A stretch of DNA of 32,485 nucleotides from Minwuia sp. (lineage in GTDB: Bacteria > Pseudomonadota > Alphaproteobacteria > Minwuiales > Minwuiaceae). Location: NCBI GenBank assembly GCA_029213165.1, contig JARGNO010000046.1:1-32485 (forward strand). Reading direction: 5' to 3'. The notes under the pieces were generated by a model. It had not been told where the DNA came from, searched no databases, and worked only from the letters and a program-made list of their open reading frames with translations. Positions within the stretch are counted from its first letter, which is position 1; each line of letters opens with the position of its first letter. The position numbers were made by a program, and so were the translations under genes. This document shows, piece by piece, positions 9,534-16,596 of this stretch.

Positions 9534-9833
9534 TCAGTAGCCCTGGAAAAGGAAGTCCAACGCAGCGGATATCTCAGCGAATCTGTCCGAAAGACTTGTG
9601 ACAGGGTTGTGGAGCGAAGAGGCAGGAACGGTCGCTAGGAACTGGGGCATCATCAGATACTGCTTTCCGTCTATACTGAACTCCGGGTTCAGCTTGCGCG
9701 TAGGCAGCGGGGCATTGGATTTCTCGAGCAGTGGCACGACGACACGAGTGCTCATTTCGTCCAGCAGGTCTGCCTGAACATCCAGCAGGAGATTCCCGAT
9801 ACCGGGCCCCGGAAAGACTTCGTAACGCGCCAT
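9534..9833 (-). CDS. ccdB: CcdB-family toxin
   Basis: The protein has 99 residues, close to the 101 of F-plasmid CcdB, and aligns along its length: YEVFPGPGIGNLLLDVQADLLDEMSTRVVVPL (N-terminal sheet), YLMMPQFLATVPASSL in the middle, and a C-terminal helix ending ALDFLFQGY. CcdB binds the GyrA subunit of DNA gyrase and traps cleaved DNA; in the F-plasmid protein the final Trp-Gly-Ile is needed for killing. Here the equivalent end is Gln-Gly-Tyr, so the toxic tip has changed and activity or target may differ. The start codon overlaps the stop of ccdA by one base (TGATG), the normal antitoxin-first coupling. It ends 25 bases from the convergent oxoprolinase-like gene with no clear terminator between. 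Confidence 0.9.
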   Translation of the reverse strand: MARYEVFPGPGIGNLLLDVQADLLDEMSTRVVVPLLEKSNAPLPTRKLNPEFSIDGKQYLMMPQFLATVPASSLHNPVTSLSDRFAEISAALDFLFQGY

Positions 9834-10054
9834 CAGAACTGGCGAAACTCACTCAACGGTATGCCGTTCTTTTCAACCCATTCATTGTACGAACGGATCG
9901 CATCGGCGTTGTCGCGTCGCCAGGCCTCTTCGCGGGCTTTCCTGACAGCATCTGCGACTCCAGTTTCAGCTGCGAACGACATGTTCACCTTGAGAGCCTT
10001 GGCCTCGGCGACAAGGTCACTTTCCAGCGATAGGTTTGTACGAATCTTGGCCAT
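9833..10054 (-). CDS. ccdA: CcdA-family antitoxin
   Basis: The protein has 73 residues from ATG 10054. The N-terminal part (MAKIRTNLSLESDLVAEAKA) fits the ribbon-helix-helix DNA-binding region of CcdA, and the C-terminal part (REEAWRRDNADAIRSYNEWVEKNG ... FRQF) matches the CcdB-wrapping tail seen in CcdA proteins. It should neutralise CcdB and repress its own operon by binding upstream DNA with CcdB. A start four codons earlier (10066) is possible, but ATG 10054 is preferred because GGGGA lies about five to eight bases before it and the domain starts there. It is translationally coupled to ccdB. Chromosomal ccd pairs are known; whether this one is active is unknown. Confidence 0.9.
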   Translation of the reverse strand: MAKIRTNLSLESDLVAEAKALKVNMSFAAETGVADAVRKAREEAWRRDNADAIRSYNEWVEKNGIPLSEFRQF

Positions 10055-10079
10055 CGTAATCCCCATGATCGTTGCGCAA

Positions 10080-10109
10080 ATCTTATCCGTATCTTCTGTG
10101 GCAAGACAA
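10080..10109 (-). promoter_or_regulatory. Candidate ccdAB promoter
   Basis: On the minus strand TTGTCT (10109-10104) and TAAGAT (10085-10080) are separated by 18 bases, 14-26 bases upstream of the possible ccdA starts. Each box matches consensus at four of six positions. CcdA/CcdB autoregulation would be expected to act here, but no clear operator repeat stands out. Confidence 0.3.
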
Positions 10110-10143
10110 TAGATGCAAGGTCGCCGATGACCAGCGGAAATCC

Positions 10144-10202
10144 GGCAACTGCCTCAAGCGGCAACTGCCTCAAGCGGCAACTGCCTCCTCAAGCGGCAAC
10201 TG
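10144..10202. repeat. 16-base tandem repeat, about 3.5 copies
   Basis: The unit GGCAACTGCCTCAAGC occurs at 10144-10159 and 10160-10175, then as a 19-base version with a CTC insertion (10176-10194), then as a partial GGCAACTG (10195-10202). It begins directly after the stop codon of the dehydroquinase-like gene on the minus strand and lies between it and the ccdAB promoter. Copies are contiguous with no spacers. It looks like a slippage-generated array; copy number may vary between strains. Confidence 0.9.
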
Positions 10203-10667
10203 TCATCCAGAGCCAGCCTCATCCCCGATCATCCCGATCAGCGCCCGGACGGCGTGGCCGTAGCCGCGGGCGCCCAGACCGGCCAGGACGGCGGTGACCA
10301 CGCCGGACATGTAGGAGTGGTGGTACATCTCCTCGCGGCGATGGATGTTGGAGATGTGGAACTCGATCACCGGGCGGGGGAACATCTTCAGCGCGTCCAT
10401 GATGGCCATGGAGGTGAAGCTGAAGGCGGCCGGGTTGATGATCAGCCCGGCGGCGTTGTCCGTGGCCTCGTGAATCCAGTCGATCAGCTGCTGTTCGGAA
10501 TTGCTCTGGCGGAAGGTGAGGGGGACGTCACCCGCGGCTTCCCGGCAGATCACCTCGATCTCCGCCAGGGTGGTGTGGCCGTAGATCTCCGGCTCGCGGA
10601 TGCCGAGCCGGTTCAGGTTCGGGCCGTTCAGCACGTGAATGCCGGTGAAGTCGCCAATTGATGTCAT
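10203..10667 (-). CDS. Divergent type II 3-dehydroquinate dehydratase-like protein
   Basis: The 154-residue protein has the flavodoxin-like fold motifs of type II dehydroquinases: LNGPNLNRLGIREPEIYG (13-30), RQSNSEQQLIDWIHEA (53-68), IINPAAFSFTSMAIMDAL (76-93) and IEFHISNIHRREE (101-113). Type II enzymes dehydrate 3-dehydroquinate to 3-dehydroshikimate. The lid Arg24, Tyr29, the base-positioning Asn78, and Glu102/His104 are present. The substrate-binding His of the usual THTS motif is Phe84 (SFTS), an unusual change. It lies 35 bases downstream of dctM with a strong GGGGGAGA ribosome binding site, so it belongs to the TRAP transporter operon, not to the usual aroQ-accBC setting. It may be a catabolic paralogue acting on a quinate-like or other ring substrate; that is inference. 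Confidence 0.85.
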   Translation of the reverse strand: MTSIGDFTGIHVLNGPNLNRLGIREPEIYGHTTLAEIEVICREAAGDVPLTFRQSNSEQQLIDWIHEATDNAAGLIINPAAFSFTSMAIMDALKMFPRPVIEFHISNIHRREEMYHHSYMSGVVTAVLAGLGARGYGHAVRALIGMIGDEAGSG

Positions 10668-10702
10668 GACTCGGTCTCCCCCTTGAGCACCTTTGGTGCA
10701 AT

Positions 10703-12025
10703 CTACCCGAACTGTCTCGGCAACCAGACAGCGATTTCCGGGAACAGCATCAGGAAGACCAGTACCAGCAGTTCCAGTCCGATGAAGGGCAGGGCGGCGG
10801 CGTATATCTGGGTCAGCCGTATCTCCGGCGGGGCGACGCCCTTCATGATGTAGAGCAGCAGGCCGAAGGGCGGCGTCAGCAAGCTGATCTCCATGGCGAT
10901 CAGCATCATGACCATGACCCAGATCGGGTTCATGCCCAGATTGTCGGCGATCGGCAGGAAGAACGGCAGGGTCAGCAGCGCCATTGACACCTGGTCCATG
11001 AAGGCCCCGAGAAACAGCAGGATCAGCATCATCAGCGCCATGGCGGTGACCGGCGTCAGGTTCAGTCCGCCCACCAGTTGCAGCAGGCCACTTGTGGCAC
11101 CGGAGATCTGCAGCACCTGGGAGAAGGTGAGGGACCCCGCGATGATGAACAGGATCATGACGTTGATCCTGGCCGTTTCCGTCAGGGCCTTCTTCAGCCG
11201 CGTGAAGGTCAATTCGCCGTAGCAGGCGCAGACCAGCAGGGCGGCGACACAGCCCAGCGCCGCCGCTTCCTCCGGTGCCGCGACGCGGAAGAAGATGCTG
11301 CCCACCACCACCAGGAAGATGGTGAACAGCGGCAGCACATCCCGCACGAAGGGTCCCCAGCGGTCCCAGCCATGCGCGGTCTCCGGTTCATCATCCACCG
11401 GGGCGAGGGACGGGTTCATGCGGCACCGCGCCATGACATAGACCACGAACAGGATCGCCATCAGGATGCCGGGCAGGATGCCGGCGATCAGCAGGTCCTT
11501 GATCGACCGCTCCGCCAGGCTGGCCAGCAGCACGGCCAGCGCCGAGGGCGGGATCAGCATGGCAATGCCGCCGACCGCCATGATCGGCCCCATCGCCAGC
11601 TTCGGCTGGTAGCCGCGTTTCAGCATGTCTGGCAGCATCACGCTGCCCAGGATCGCCGTGTTGGCGATGGTGGAGCCGGAGAGGGAGGAGAACACGGTCC
11701 CGCCCGCGATGGAAACGACTGTCAGCCGCCCCGGCACCCGCGCGATCATGCGGTCGATGGCCTTGATCGCGCGGAAGGCGACGCCGGTCTGGAACAGGAT
11801 CTCGCCCATCAGGATGAACAGCGCCACGGGGACGAGGGAAAAACGGGATATGGCGAAGACATACTCGATCGGCATCACCGACAGACCGACCTCGCCCCGC
11901 ATGAAGATGTAGACGCCGACGATATTGGCGGCGAAGAAGGCAAAGACCACGGGCAGACCGAGAAACATCAGCCCGATGACGATGCCCAGCATCATGGCCA
12001 GCGCCCAGTACCATTCCATGATCAT
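10703..12025 (-). CDS. dctM: TRAP transporter large permease, DctM family
   Basis: The 440-residue protein is a 12-segment ion-transporter-superfamily permease. Family hallmarks include LGLPVVFAFFAANIVGVY near the N-terminus, GGTVFSSLSGSTIANTAILGS near 110, GIAMLIPPSALAVLLA near 150 and LLTPPFGLLLYIMKG near 385. It uses the sodium gradient to import an organic acid delivered by the periplasmic binding protein, in complex with DctQ. It lies downstream of dctP and dctQ in the same direction, separated from dctQ by an unusually long 256-base gap holding a hairpin repeat. The start has only a weak GGGA-like site; ATG ATC ATG offers two starts two codons apart. Family is secure; substrate is not predictable. 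Confidence 0.95.
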   Translation of the reverse strand: MIMEWYWALAMMLGIVIGLMFLGLPVVFAFFAANIVGVYIFMRGEVGLSVMPIEYVFAISRFSLVPVALFILMGEILFQTGVAFRAIKAIDRMIARVPGRLTVVSIAGGTVFSSLSGSTIANTAILGSVMLPDMLKRGYQPKLAMGPIMAVGGIAMLIPPSALAVLLASLAERSIKDLLIAGILPGILMAILFVVYVMARCRMNPSLAPVDDEPETAHGWDRWGPFVRDVLPLFTIFLVVVGSIFFRVAAPEEAAALGCVAALLVCACYGELTFTRLKKALTETARINVMILFIIAGSLTFSQVLQISGATSGLLQLVGGLNLTPVTAMALMMLILLFLGAFMDQVSMALLTLPFFLPIADNLGMNPIWVMVMMLIAMEISLLTPPFGLLLYIMKGVAPPEIRLTQIYAAALPFIGLELLVLVFLMLFPEIAVWLPRQFG

Positions 12026-12281
12026 GGCTGCGGGTCCCGGATTGAGAAGCGAGGGGACACAGGTGATCCATGACGCCGCCTGGCGATGATCGGTGCCGCC
12101 CTCACACCACGGCGGGCCCGCACTTGATGCGGGTGCCCACCTTGGAGCGCTTGAGCGGCACCATGGGCTGCCGGGTCAAGCCCGGCAGCGCCGAGGAATA
12201 GGGTGGCCAAGCCTGCGGACATCCGCCCGGACAGCTTGCCCAGGGTCCGCCAGGGGGCAGAAGGAAACTTCATGCCCACGG
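12026..12281. other. Gap between dctQ and dctM holding a palindromic repeat
   Basis: No gene was recognised in this GC-rich gap. GCTGCCGGG (12167-12175) and CCCGGCAGC (12181-12189) form a perfect 9-base stem with a 5-base loop. The centre, CGGGTCAAGCCCG, is the same core as in the hairpins upstream of dctP. It looks like a dispersed intergenic palindrome inserted within the transporter operon; it may alter dctQ versus dctM expression. Confidence 0.7.
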
Positions 12282-12803
12282 TCACAGCCCCTTGCTCACG
12301 CCGGCGTCCGCATCCGGGGCCGCGCCGCCGCGCAGCAGGCGGAACAGGAACTCGATGGCCAGCAGCGTGAAGCAGGTGACGAAGACGCTCAGCAATACCC
12401 ACTCCGGCATGGCGAAATACTTGTGCTGCATCGACTGGAACATCCAGGCGCTGTCCAGGCTGATCCAGCCATAGAACACCAGCACCAGGCAGACAGCGCA
12501 GCCGACAAGGTCCAGCAGACGCTCCAGCGCGCGGGCGAGCGGTAGGGGCAGACTGCCGACCAGCAGATCGACGCGGACGTGGGAACCCTGGCGCAGCACC
12601 CAGGGTGCGCCGAGGAACACGCCCGCGAACAGCAGATACTCGATGACCTCGTTCAGCCCCGACAGGTTGCCCCAGCCGAACAGGCGCAGCATCAGATCGA
12701 TGGAGATCGACAGCGCGAAGCCGCCGACAGTCAGCCCGACCAGCAGGCCAACCAGCCCATAGGCGGCCCCGAAGGCGCGGTCGATGGCGGCGAGGGCAGT
12801 CAT
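12282..12803 (-). CDS. dctQ: TRAP transporter small permease, DctQ family
   Basis: The 173-residue protein has four predicted membrane segments: residues 14-38, 50-68 (with IEYLLFAGVFLGAPW), 90-112 and 133-160. The GSHVRVDLL stretch after the second segment is typical of DctQ proteins. DctQ partners DctM in the inner membrane and is needed for substrate-binding-protein-dependent uptake. It lies 72 bases downstream of dctP. The ribosome binding site is weak. Identification rests on topology, length, the HVRVDLL motif and position between dctP and dctM. Confidence 0.9.
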   Translation of the reverse strand: MTALAAIDRAFGAAYGLVGLLVGLTVGGFALSISIDLMLRLFGWGNLSGLNEVIEYLLFAGVFLGAPWVLRQGSHVRVDLLVGSLPLPLARALERLLDLVGCAVCLVLVFYGWISLDSAWMFQSMQHKYFAMPEWVLLSVFVTCFTLLAIEFLFRLLRGGAAPDADAGVSKGL

Positions 12804-12875
12804 GTCACACGAATTCCGAACCGAAACAGGGGACCGTGCGACACGGCACGGTCCCCCGGATTTCCGCCCTGTCGG

Positions 12876-13859
12876 CTATTCCCTGGCAAACAGCGCACGC
12901 AGCTTCGCCGCATTTGCGGGACTGGTTTCCTCCAGCCCGGCCCAGCCGGCGTCACGCGCGGTATCCAGCCATTTCTTCCGGTCGTCCCCGGTGAAGGTGA
13001 TGATGGTGTACTGCTCCGCCTGTGAGGCCGTAGACTTCTGCACGGCGGTCTTGTCGACGCCGACCGCCTTCCGCTCCATCTGCATGACGATGGTGGAGAT
13101 CAGCGTCCGCGCCTTGTCACTCAACCCGTTCCAGCTCTTCAGGTTCACCAGCACATTGATGTCCGCATCATAGAAACCGGGATCGACGCGTGAGGCTGTG
13201 ACTTCCTCCCAGCCCGGCCGCATCCCGGTGATTGGCCAGCCAAAGCCGCCGACGGTGCCGTTCTCCATCAGGGCATAGATCTGCGCCAGGTTGGAATTCT
13301 GCGTGGTGGCGCCCAGCGCCTTGAAGAAATTGGTGTAGATCGGTGCCACGCGCAGGTGCAGGCCGGTCAGGTCCGGCTTGTCGATGGACTTGCCCTTGCC
13401 GAGGTACAGGTGAAACGGCGTGCCGTAGTGGATACGGCCCAGCGGTTTAAGGTTCTTGTTGCCGTGGATCTCCTCCATCAGCGCCCAGCCGCCGTTGGTG
13501 CGGATCTCGTCCGGTGTCCGCTCCAGCAGTTTCCAGGCATCCGCCTCCGGCACCACGTTCTGGTAGTAGGCACCGGTGCAGTTCACCAGGTCATAGACGC
13601 CCTGTGCCTGCTTCTGCACCATCGTGAAGGGGCTGCCTATGGCCGGTGCGCCGCCCAGGTAGTTGATCTTGACAGTCTTGCCGCCCTGTTCATTGATCTG
13701 TTTCACAATGCTTTCGAAGCGTTTGGAAAAGAACGAATTCTGCGGAAAGCAGCTTGCCGCGACCAGCTCTGTCTGGGCCTGTGCCGAGGTGGCACCGGCA
13801 AATGCGGCAAACCCAAGGGCCGCTGCAGTCACGAGACCGCGAATATCCGGATAGCGCAT
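12876..13859 (-). CDS. dctP: TRAP transporter periplasmic substrate-binding protein, DctP family
   Basis: The 327-residue protein begins MRYPDIRGLVTAAALGFAAF and has a classical Sec signal peptide with probable cleavage after SAQA (about residue 28). Mature parts fit the DctP fold: FESIVKQINEQGGKTVKINYLGG, a substrate-binding FHLYLGKGKS...LTGLHLRV segment with the expected Arg, and GTVGGFGWP. It captures the solute in the periplasm and hands it to DctQM. An in-frame extension to 14033 runs through an intergenic repeat and is rejected: ATG 13859 follows AGGGAGGGG and begins the signal peptide. It heads the TRAP operon. The ligand cannot be read from sequence; a carboxylated compound would be usual. 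Confidence 0.93.
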   Translation of the reverse strand: MRYPDIRGLVTAAALGFAAFAGATSAQAQTELVAASCFPQNSFFSKRFESIVKQINEQGGKTVKINYLGGAPAIGSPFTMVQKQAQGVYDLVNCTGAYYQNVVPEADAWKLLERTPDEIRTNGGWALMEEIHGNKNLKPLGRIHYGTPFHLYLGKGKSIDKPDLTGLHLRVAPIYTNFFKALGATTQNSNLAQIYALMENGTVGGFGWPITGMRPGWEEVTASRVDPGFYDADINVLVNLKSWNGLSDKARTLISTIVMQMERKAVGVDKTAVQKSTASQAEQYTIITFTGDDRKKWLDTARDAGWAGLEETSPANAAKLRALFARE

Positions 13860-13942
13860 TGGCTTCCCCTCCCTGTTTTTTTCTGTTCCCAAAACTATGA
13901 ACAGGGGCAGGGGGCAGCGCAAGGGCGCGGCGTGGTGAGCTC

Positions 13943-14009
13943 TGGGGCAGTTTGATGCTACCTCTCCACTCACCTCACTCACGACGCTCTCGGGCTTGAC
14001 CCGAGAGCC
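13943..14009. repeat. Intergenic repeat copy A with perfect hairpin
   Basis: This 67-base unit recurs at 14080-14146 with two mismatches. It ends in GCTCTCGGG (13986-13994), loop CTTGA, CCCGAGAGC (14000-14008), a perfect 9-base stem. It lies 84 bases upstream of dctP, in the 343-base gap (13860-14202) in which no gene was recognised. The hairpin core is shared with the dctQ-dctM gap. Confidence 0.9.
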
Positions 14010-14042
14010 CAGTCTCCCACGCTTGCGCGGCACTCCTGGGTA

Positions 14043-14059
14043 CCCGGGTCGAGCCCGGG
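14043..14059. repeat. Short palindrome between the two repeat copies
   Basis: CCCGGG (14043-14048) and CCCGGG (14054-14059) flank TCGAG, so the strand can fold as a 6-base stem. The surrounding pattern, with GGGCATGGCG after the stem, resembles small palindromic intergenic elements common in alphaproteobacteria. Confidence 0.6.
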
Positions 14060-14079
14060 CATGGCGCGTAGGGGGGAGA

Positions 14080-14146
14080 TGGGGCGGTTTGATGCTACCT
14101 CTCCACTCACCTCACTCACGACGCTCTCGGGCTTGACCCGGGAGCC
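14080..14146. repeat. Intergenic repeat copy B
   Basis: Second copy of the 67-base unit at 13943-14009, shifted by exactly 137 bases, differing at two positions (one in the hairpin arm, CCCGGGAGC for CCCGAGAGC). It ends 56 bases from the stop of the TauD-like gene. Together the copies make a direct repeat that could delete or expand by recombination. Confidence 0.9.
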
Positions 14147-14202
14147 GATCTTGATGGCCGCAGCGCAACGCAAGCAGGCGCCCGGAAACGGATACCTCCG
14201 CG

Positions 14203-15057
14203 TCAGGCGTCCAGCGGTTCACCTTCCAGCGTGATGCGGTGCATCTCCCGCCGTGCGCCGTGATAGTCATTGACGGCGTAGTGCCAGCTTGCCCGGTTGT
14301 CCCAGAAGGCGATGGAGCCCGGGGCCCATTGGAACCGGTAGGTATGTTCCGGCCGGGCTGCGTGGGCATAGAGCATGTCCAGCGGCGGCTGGCTTTCTTC
14401 CTTGGTCCAGCCCTCGAAGTGCAGGGTGAATCCGCCGTTGACGTACAGGGCATGCCTGCCGCTGATGGGATGGCGGATGATGACCGGATGAACCGCGTCC
14501 TGCTGTGCCAGTTCCGCATTGCCGAGACGGCCCTTGTATTCCGACCGCCGGTCAGCCTGTTCGCCGAAACGATGACGGCTGGAATGGACGGCGCGCATAC
14601 CGTGCAGCGTCCGCTTCAGACCGTCGGAGAGGCTGTCATAGGCCGCGTACATGTTGGCAAACAGCGTGTCGCCACCGCGTGTCGGCGTTTCCCGCGCCAG
14701 CAGCATCGATCCCATTGCCGGAATCTGGTCATAGGAATGGTCAGTATGCCAGCCACCACCGATATTGGCGGTCTGGTCCGCTTCCTTGACGACCAGGGCG
14801 ACCTTGTCGTGGGTGGGCAGGCGGGCGAAGAAGCGGTTGACGTTGATCTCTCCGAAAGCCTCCGCCGCAGTGATGTGCTGGTCAGGCGTAAGCTTCTGGT
14901 CACGGAAGAACAGGACGCAGTGATCGCCCAGGGCCTGACGCAGGACGCCGACGGTGTTGCTGCTCAGGTCATTGGCCAGATCGATGCCATGCACGAATGC
15001 ACCGACACCTCCGGGGCTGGGTTCGATATGAAACGGCTGTGCTGCTGTGTCGGCCAT
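14203..15057 (-). CDS. TauD/TfdA-family Fe(II)/2-oxoglutarate-dependent dioxygenase
   Basis: The 284-residue protein is the usual length for the TauD family. The iron-binding facial triad is visible: His104 and Asp106 in GGGWHTDHSYD and His259 in NRASWHYAVNDY. Arg274 in MHRITLEGE lies 15 residues after the distal His, as the 2-oxoglutarate-binding Arg does in TauD. Such enzymes hydroxylate taurine, alkyl sulfates, chlorophenoxyacetates or related acids, often releasing sulfite, sulfate or an alcohol. A GGGAGAG site precedes the ATG. It is 343 bases upstream of dctP on the same strand, so shared function with the TRAP transporter is plausible though a separate transcript is likely. No sulfonate ABC transporter is nearby; substrate is unknown. 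Confidence 0.93.
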   Translation of the reverse strand: MADTAAQPFHIEPSPGGVGAFVHGIDLANDLSSNTVGVLRQALGDHCVLFFRDQKLTPDQHITAAEAFGEINVNRFFARLPTHDKVALVVKEADQTANIGGGWHTDHSYDQIPAMGSMLLARETPTRGGDTLFANMYAAYDSLSDGLKRTLHGMRAVHSSRHRFGEQADRRSEYKGRLGNAELAQQDAVHPVIIRHPISGRHALYVNGGFTLHFEGWTKEESQPPLDMLYAHAARPEHTYRFQWAPGSIAFWDNRASWHYAVNDYHGARREMHRITLEGEPLDA

Positions 15058-15359
15058 GACTGGTCTCTCCCGATTGCCGCCCGGTTTCGTGCCGGGTCCG
15101 GTTTCGCTTTATTGCGCGTCTGCGAGAAGAATTTAACACAAGTGCATTAGAGTGGACAGCCTGAGATGCGCATGAGGGTATTGCCCAATTCACCGTGCAT
15201 ATCGAGAGAGGGATCGCGCCAGATGGCGGCAGGTTCAATTTATCGTATAATCAATATTATGGTAAAAAATAGCAGATTGGTTGGGGTTGGCTTGGACGGC
15301 CAGCCGCCCGTCTCCAGTATTCTCTGCCAGTGCCGCTTCACCCGCAGCCTCGCGGGAAA
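15058..15359. other. Gene-less stretch between the TauD-like and TPR genes
   Basis: No complete gene was recognised. The centre (about 15235-15275) is markedly AT-rich for this genome and contains TATAAT at 15246-15251 on plus, without a good -35. On the minus strand a short open stretch ending near 15154 translates to a protein-like tail (HGELGNTLMRISGCPL) with no start, perhaps a gene remnant. Promoters for the TauD-like gene probably lie here. Confidence 0.4.
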
Positions 15360-16562
15360 TCACTCCAGTTTCCCCCGCAGCGCCGCAAGCCGCCGTTGTG
15401 TAATCTCCAGATCACGTTGCAGCCCTGGATGCGACGGATTGCTCGTCGCAAGTGCTTCCGCAATCGGCAGGCTTCTTTCGTAGAGTTCAACCGCCCGCAG
15501 GATATCCCGAGCGCGTTCTTCCAGATCACCCAGCCGCTCCAGACTGACCGAAAGGTCCCGCTGCGCCTGAGCCGACCCCGGATTGGACGCCGCAAGCTGC
15601 TCCCGTACCTCCAGAGACCGTTCATGAGCCGCCCGCGCCGCAGCCAGATCACCCGCCTGAACCTCGACATCACCCAGCCGCTCCAGACTGACCGAAAGGT
15701 CCCGCTGCGCCTCCGCCGACCCCGGATTGGACGCCGCAAGCTGCTCCAGTAACTCCAGAGACCGTTCAAGAGCCGCCCGCGCCACACCGATGTTCCCTGA
15801 AACGAGGTGCAGTTGCCCGGACTCAGTATCGGCAATGAACATCTCCCGACCACTGGAAGCGGCTCTCCGGATTGTAGGAAGCAGATCAAGTGCGCCTACC
15901 AGATCACCTGCAATTCGCCTCTGGCGCGCCAGCAGGACTGCCATCCAGAAGTCATCCGGCTGCAGGTGATGAGCCTCCTCATAGGCGTGCAGGGCGCGGG
16001 CCGTGTCGAACCCGGCAACCAGATCACCGATCCGACGCCACTTCGCGGCACCTTCAGCGGTGGCGTTGCGTGCGTCCTGCTCCAGGCGCGCGACGGCATT
16101 TTCAACATTGCCATTTTCTGACGTGAGTTCCTCAACTGCAGCGCTGGCTTCAGGGTCAGGGTCGGCCACGAGATCCCGGACCGCATCTTTGCGCCGTTCC
16201 TGCTGCTCAGGGCTTGGCGCATCTCCCTCGGCCAATGCGTCGAGTTTCGCCTCGATACGTGCCTGTCTCGCTGCCAATTCCATGAGTTGTCTTGCGGTCG
16301 CCGGAGCATCTGGTTCATCGAACAGCTTTGAGACTGTCGCAATCGGGTCGGCGAACAGTTGTACAATGAACCTGTGACCCTGCGCAGTGTTCTTCACCAG
16401 TTCAGCGCCCTGATTGGCGAGCAAGAAGAGAACCAGACATACGACAACCAACCGTGCCCACCTCGGCAAGCGCCTGGCAGGTTCCTTCAGACCGTCGGGC
16501 AATTGCCTGATCCAGAAGCCATCCTGCCGAGTGGTCGTCTGTTGCAAGTCCTGATGCGCCAT
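15360..16562 (-). CDS. Membrane-anchored tetratricopeptide-repeat protein
   Basis: The 400-residue protein has one membrane segment at about residues 36-52 after a short N-terminal tail, a charged helical region (85-170), and TPR-like helices from about 172 to the end. The C-terminal part holds three repeats of about 48 residues (near 263, 311 and 359) sharing ERSLE..EQLAASNPGSA and AQRDLSVSLERLGD. The first two are almost identical in DNA as well as protein, which points to recent duplication. TPR arrays bind partner proteins; repeats of this LAxSNP...AQRDLSVS type occur in signalling and conflict-related multidomain proteins (family knowledge), but no enzymatic domain is present here. The orientation of the repeats relative to the membrane is uncertain. 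No function can be assigned. Confidence 0.8.
   Translation of the reverse strand: MAHQDLQQTTTRQDGFWIRQLPDGLKEPARRLPRWARLVVVCLVLFLLANQGAELVKNTAQGHRFIVQLFADPIATVSKLFDEPDAPATARQLMELAARQARIEAKLDALAEGDAPSPEQQERRKDAVRDLVADPDPEASAAVEELTSENGNVENAVARLEQDARNATAEGAAKWRRIGDLVAGFDTARALHAYEEAHHLQPDDFWMAVLLARQRRIAGDLVGALDLLPTIRRAASSGREMFIADTESGQLHLVSGNIGVARAALERSLELLEQLAASNPGSAEAQRDLSVSLERLGDVEVQAGDLAAARAAHERSLEVREQLAASNPGSAQAQRDLSVSLERLGDLEERARDILRAVELYERSLPIAEALATSNPSHPGLQRDLEITQRRLAALRGKLE
15525..15639. repeat. DNA copy of TPR repeat unit (second protein repeat)
   Basis: This 115-base stretch is nearly identical to 15669-15783, exactly 144 bases (48 codons) away, within the TPR gene. Only a few positions differ, so the duplication is recent or kept uniform by recombination. 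Confidence 0.85.
15669..15783. repeat. DNA copy of TPR repeat unit (first protein repeat)
   Basis: Partner of 15525-15639, encoding the first near-identical TPR unit of the membrane-anchored protein. Expansion or contraction in 144-base steps would keep the frame. Confidence 0.85.
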
Positions 16563-16596
16563 TCACCCCGCCCGAAAACTGGTGCCCGCACCTACC

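Noticed and set aside
10144-10202. CRISPR-like array
   Set aside because: The 16-base copies are contiguous with no unique spacers and no cas genes are in the window.
13860-14033. N-terminal extension of dctP
   Set aside because: It runs through an intergenic repeat and would bury the signal peptide; ATG 13859 has a strong ribosome binding site.
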